DNA from: Chara braunii
Taxonomy: Eukaryota; Streptophyta; Charophyceae; Charales; Characeae
NCBI GenBank assembly: GCA_003427395.1
Contig: BFEA01000155.1
Coordinates: forward strand, 686,878-720,848
Direction of reading: 5' to 3'
DNA: 33,971 bases
Shown here: piece after piece, positions 30,762 through 33,971 of the stretch
Position numbering within the stretch: position 1 is the first letter of the stretch
Layout of the letters: each line of letters opens with the position of its first letter
Translations under genes and position numbers: made by a program
The notes under the pieces: model-generated
Told to the model about the DNA's origin: nothing
The model's input: the letters and a program-made list of their open reading frames with translations, nothing else
The model's database searches: none

Positions 30762-31532
30762 GGGTTACCAGCGTTCGGGACGGGCCGAGCACCCGAACTC
30801 GAACGCCCGAACGTACGGGAAGGCGTTCAGCCGTTTGGGCCGAACGCGGACAAAAAAAAAAACAAAAAAAAACACAAAAACAGTTTTCAAAATATTTCGA
30901 AAAACAATATGTTATGAAGAAAAATAAACTAAACAACATTTGCCTGGGCACTAAATCCAAATTCTTTACCAAATTTGAATTAAAAATCAAATACAGAAAA
31001 TAAACAATATGATAAAATTTCATAAAAATAAGAAAAAATAAAAAGAGAATTAAAATGAGTGAGTGTGCGAGCACCTTTTCGACACCTTCATCTTTGCCGA
31101 TTTTTAACTATTTTTTGGCATTGAAAAATGCCCTGAAAATTTACAGATATGTAGTTTACATAATCAGTTACTCATTAAGTTTTTTTCATAAAATAATAAA
31201 ATTTTTTAGGCCCAGAAATAAAGTAAAAACATAACGTTTAAAAGTGAAAAAAAAACAAAATAGTGAGTGGGCGAGCACGTTTTGACACCCTTATCTTTGA
31301 CGATTTTTAATGTTTTTTTGCCTTAGCAGAATGGGTTCAAAATTTATAGCCGTGTAGGTTACATCATAGAGAACTCACAAAAAAAAATTCAAAAAAAAAA
31401 CTTATTTTTAGTCCCCGAAATTGTTTTTGGCGGGGGCCGAACCTGGAGGTGTTCGGCCCCCGAACGGGACCCCGAACGCCCGAACGTTCGGGGGCCAGCC
31501 CGGTGGCCCCCGAACGTTCGGTCAGGTAACCC
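30762..31532 (-). mobile_element. CGTTCGG foldback element A
   Basis: Starts GGGTTACC and ends GGTAACCC, with both ends rich in CGTTCGGG and CCCGAACG. It sits directly in the TA tract that ends the PLE. Its inner sequence is the reverse complement of element C, so it is the same family in the opposite orientation. Non-coding, 771 bp. The flanking TA-rich DNA hides the exact target duplication. Confidence 0.7.
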
Positions 31533-31856
31533 TTTATATATATTTTCAGGGCATTTAGCTATGTCGAAAAAAAATAAAAAATCGCCAAAGATGGCGGTGT
31601 CAAAAACATGCTCACGACACTCACTAAATTTAATTCTCTTTTTATTTTTATTTATTTTTATTATTAGTATTTGTTTTCCGTATTTTATTTTTATTTCAAA
31701 TTTGGTAAAGAATTCGGATGTAATGCTCAGGCAAATCTTGTTTAATTTGTTTTTCTCCATAACATATCGTTTTTTCTGATTTTTTTGATGACGGTTTTTT
31801 TTTTTTTTTGGTCCCATACGTTCGGGCGTTCGGCTCGTCCCGAATGCCGGTTACCC
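31533..31856 (+). mobile_element. Foldback element B (right half only)
   Basis: Matches the right half of element C (CAAATTTGGTAAAGAATTCG, ATAACATATC) and ends CGTTCGGCTCGTCCCGAATG then GGTTACCC. Together with the left half of element A it forms an inverted repeat of about 270-300 bases per arm. The left half is missing. Confidence 0.65.
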
Positions 31857-31900
31857 TGTATATATATATATATATATCGTCATATATATATATATATACA
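31857..31900. repeat. (TA)n with TATATCGTCA
   Basis: TA repeats interrupted once by CGTCA at 31878-31882, the same decamer as at the PLE tail end. Confidence 0.8.
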
Positions 31901-32564
31901 GAGTCACCAGCTCGTACGTACGGAGGTCCCCGGGCAGACCTCCGTACGTACGGGCGTTCGAGGTCCCGTACGGGATCCGAACCCGACGACGTTCGGCCCT
32001 CGCCAAAAATTCTTTTGGGGCCTAAAAATAATTATTTTTTTTTGAATGTTTTTTTCTGAGTTTTGTATGACGTGAGGTACATGCCTGTAAATTTTCACGT
32101 CATTTAGCTAAGCCAAATAGGAATTAAAAATCGCCAAAACGGTGGTGTCAAAACGAGCTCGCCCATGTATTTTTTCACTTTTTACTTTTTGTTTTCACTT
32201 TAGTTCGGGGTCTAAACAATTTTATTATTTTTTGAAACTTTTTTAGTGGCTTTTGTATTATGTGAAGTACACATCTGTAAATTTTAAGGGCATTAAGATG
32301 TTCCAAAAAAAAAAAAAAAATCGCCAAAGATGGTGGTGTCGAAAACATGCTCGCTCACTCACTAACTTTAATTCTCTTTTTATTTTATTTATTTTTATTA
32401 TTAGTATTTATTTTCCGTATTTTATTTTTATTTCAAATTTGGTAAGGAATTCGGATGTAATGCTCAGGCAATGTATTTTTCTCCATAACATATCTTTTGT
32501 TCAAAAAAATTTTGATGAGCGCATCCCCAACGGGTCCCATACGTTCGGGCGTTCGGGTTCGGGC
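31901..32564 (+). mobile_element. Foldback element C
   Basis: Begins GAGTCACCAGCTCGTACG with local palindromes (ACGGAGGTCC with GGACC-like partners near 31918-31950). It runs through a middle homologous to elements A and B, and stops within its right end at TTCGGGTTCGGGC, where element D begins. The final GTTACC end is missing. Confidence 0.65.
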
Positions 32565-32700
32565 GGGTTACCGGCGTTCGGGACGGGCCGAACGCCCGAA
32601 CCCGAACGCTCGAACGTATGGGACCCGTTGGGGATGCGTTCGACCGTTCGGGCCGAACGCGGACCAAAAAAAAAATAAAAAAATGCCGACCTCCAACATA
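32565..32700 (-). mobile_element. Foldback element D (end fragment)
   Basis: Starts GGGTTACCGGCGTTCGGGAC and continues as the reverse complement of the right end of C. 32520-32564 and 32594-32638 form 45-base arms with a single mismatch. It fades into an A-rich run near 32665. Confidence 0.7.
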
Positions 32701-33600
32701 CACCAGGTACGTACTCTCGACTCCCCTCATCATCCCCTGTCCACCCACACTTGCGCCTCCTCCTGAAGACCATCGTCACCCTCCACCTGCCCTTGCGCTC
32801 TGCAGCCCGGCTATGGCCGCTAGCGCCCCGCTGCCCTGCAGCGCCCCTCACCACTCAGCGCCCGCTAGCGCACTGCAGACACTTGTGCGCTAAGGCAGCA
32901 CCGTGCCCGCATTGCCTGCCTAGGCCAGAATGCCCTTCCCTGGCTGGCTTGCTTCCTATATGGAAGTGGCTGCTGCTGCTGCACTCCCTGCGCCTGACCG
33001 CGAAAGTTTTCAGTAGCTACCGGTCGGGCCCCAGTGTCTGCGCCCAGGCCCATGTCCACAATTGAGGGCCTGGGCCCTTTTCGGTTGGGCACACGGCGCA
33101 CACCCAACAATATCCACACCCCGGATGTTTGCTGTGTTTCCATTGGCCTGCGGGCTGAATTTGACGACAATGCTGCGTTCTCACTGGGCCAGGGCCACTT
33201 CCTGATGTGTCGGCCTCACACTGCGTGTGCCAAGGGCGCAACCACCTGCGTTCCGGTTGAACTGCCTGACGCAGCTGATTCTTCTGGAAGAGCCCAGGTT
33301 GAGGCCCAGGTTGCACTTCAACCAACTGGCGTGCATCAACTGTCTGAGACCCACATTGAAAAATGTTGAGATAAGGGTTTCTCATGAATACTCAGGCCCG
33401 CCTTCACTTAGGGCGGCCACCAGCTTGATAGGGGCCACAGTCAGAACATATGCCAGAGTCAGAACATATGCATGTTGCAGGAGGGCACCGCAGCTTGCTG
33501 TAACTTTATGCATAGATCTGGTTCAAACAACTAAGCTACTCGTACGCTGGGTCCGGTTCTCAGCAGGTGCAACTCCCCACCAATAGATGGAGCCTTCACA
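32701..33600. other. GC-rich stretch, no gene recognised
   Basis: Several overlapping open frames of about 100 codons exist on both strands, none with recognisable domains or a clear start context. High GC content alone explains the open frames. Words such as AGCGCCC and CTGCAG recur around 32810-32880. Confidence 0.5.
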
Positions 33601-33609
33601 CCCGCGACC

Positions 33610-33647
33610 CTGCTAAGCGTGGATGCTCGTATCAATGCGCTTAGCAG
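33610..33647. repeat. Short inverted repeat
   Basis: CTGCTAAGCG (33610-33619) pairs with CGCTTAGCAG (33638-33647) around an 18-base loop. Confidence 0.8.
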
Positions 33648-33734
33648 CCCCCCCCGTTCATGAAGTTTCCGTTAGAAAAAAAAAAACAAAAAAAAAACAT
33701 ATGCATATTGTTTAGGGCCTCGTGAGGGCACATT

Positions 33735-33808
33735 CCTCACACAGGGCTCTGCCCCTGCGTCTCTATCCATCCCTCACACATGGCTTTGCCCGTGCGTCTC
33801 AATCCAAT
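33735..33808. repeat. 37-bp tandem duplication
   Basis: CCTCACACAGGGCTCTGCCC at 33735 repeats at 33772 as CCTCACACATGGCTTTGCCC, followed in both by TGCGTCTC. Confidence 0.85.
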
Positions 33809-33895
33809 GTGCAGGCCCTCGATGGAAGTAGTGTGAGGCCAGTCGCGGGGTTGGAGACTTACCTGTTGGCCGGTGCGTTGCTCATCCTTTCGATA

Positions 33896-33901
<6 letters not shown>

Positions 33902-33971
<70 letters not shown>
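33902..33971. repeat. (CT)n microsatellite at window end
   Basis: Pure CT run of about 70 bases, continuing beyond the window. Confidence 0.97.

Noticed and set aside
33017-33385. Overlapping open frames of 100-120 codons on both strands in the GC-rich end
   Set aside because: No domain, no consistent start context and similar length on both strands; explained by GC content.
1-33971. tRNA genes
   Set aside because: I looked for B-box-like GGTTCGA words; those seen (for example near 16697) lack a cloverleaf context. No tRNA could be supported by eye.

Overview
The window looks like repeat-dense nuclear DNA of a green plant or streptophyte alga. The evidence is two plant-type LINEs, a Penelope-like retroelement (PLE) with an N-terminal GIY-YIG domain (the Chlamys-like arrangement known from the green lineage), several MITE-like foldback families, long microsatellites, and an antisense scrap of bacterial-type, organelle-like small-subunit rRNA. 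The species cannot be fixed from the sequence. Single N bases at 1473 and 3576 and the (CT)n tracts at both window ends suggest a draft assembly. I find no intact host gene. Every recognisable coding region belongs to a decayed mobile element.

Layout. 1-1160: (CT)n and (GA)n microsatellites, a CACGTG-rich repeat, TA tracts, and a 114-bp fragment of a PLE tail. About 1983-9388: LINE-A on the minus strand, with poly(A) tail, 82-bp tandem duplication in the 3' UTR, broken ORF2 (APE endonuclease, RT, CCHC zinc finger) and broken ORF1. 9389-11144: no gene, but two related MITE-like inverted-repeat elements, one nested. About 11145-16236: LINE-B on the plus strand, a relative of LINE-A that is more decayed and has lost most of the RT core. 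16237-19570: no gene; two hairpin repeats, a perfect 20-bp palindrome, a mitochondrial-like SSU rRNA fragment, and poly(C) and poly(A) tracts.

19571-30749: a PLE flanked by 232-bp direct repeats (pseudo-LTRs). In order it has a zinc-knuckle and coiled-coil ORF1, a GIY-YIG domain, and a reverse transcriptase. A hammerhead-ribozyme-like motif lies in its tail. The RT is split just before its RPI motif by a 5.75-kb block (23070-28821). The block starts TG, ends CA, is flanked by a GCGT duplication, and removing it restores the RT reading frame. It has no ORF I recognise. It carries three kinds of repeats: a 122-bp minisatellite alternating two subtypes, an array of about ten hairpins with a conserved AACTTA loop and compensatory stem changes, and a 181-bp tandem array whose monomers each hold a hairpin with changing but paired stems. 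These structured arrays are the most novel signal here.

30750-32700: a chain of four related foldback elements rich in CGTTCGG. 32701-33971: GC-rich DNA without a convincing gene, a small tandem repeat and a terminal (CT)n.

How the parts relate: the LINEs and the PLE are separate retrotransposon systems, each once supplying its own nicking endonuclease and RT. All visible copies carry stops or frameshifts, so none should be autonomous. The order of events can be partly read: the 5.75-kb block entered the PLE after the PLE had inserted, and the foldback elements landed in or beside the TA tract that ends the PLE.
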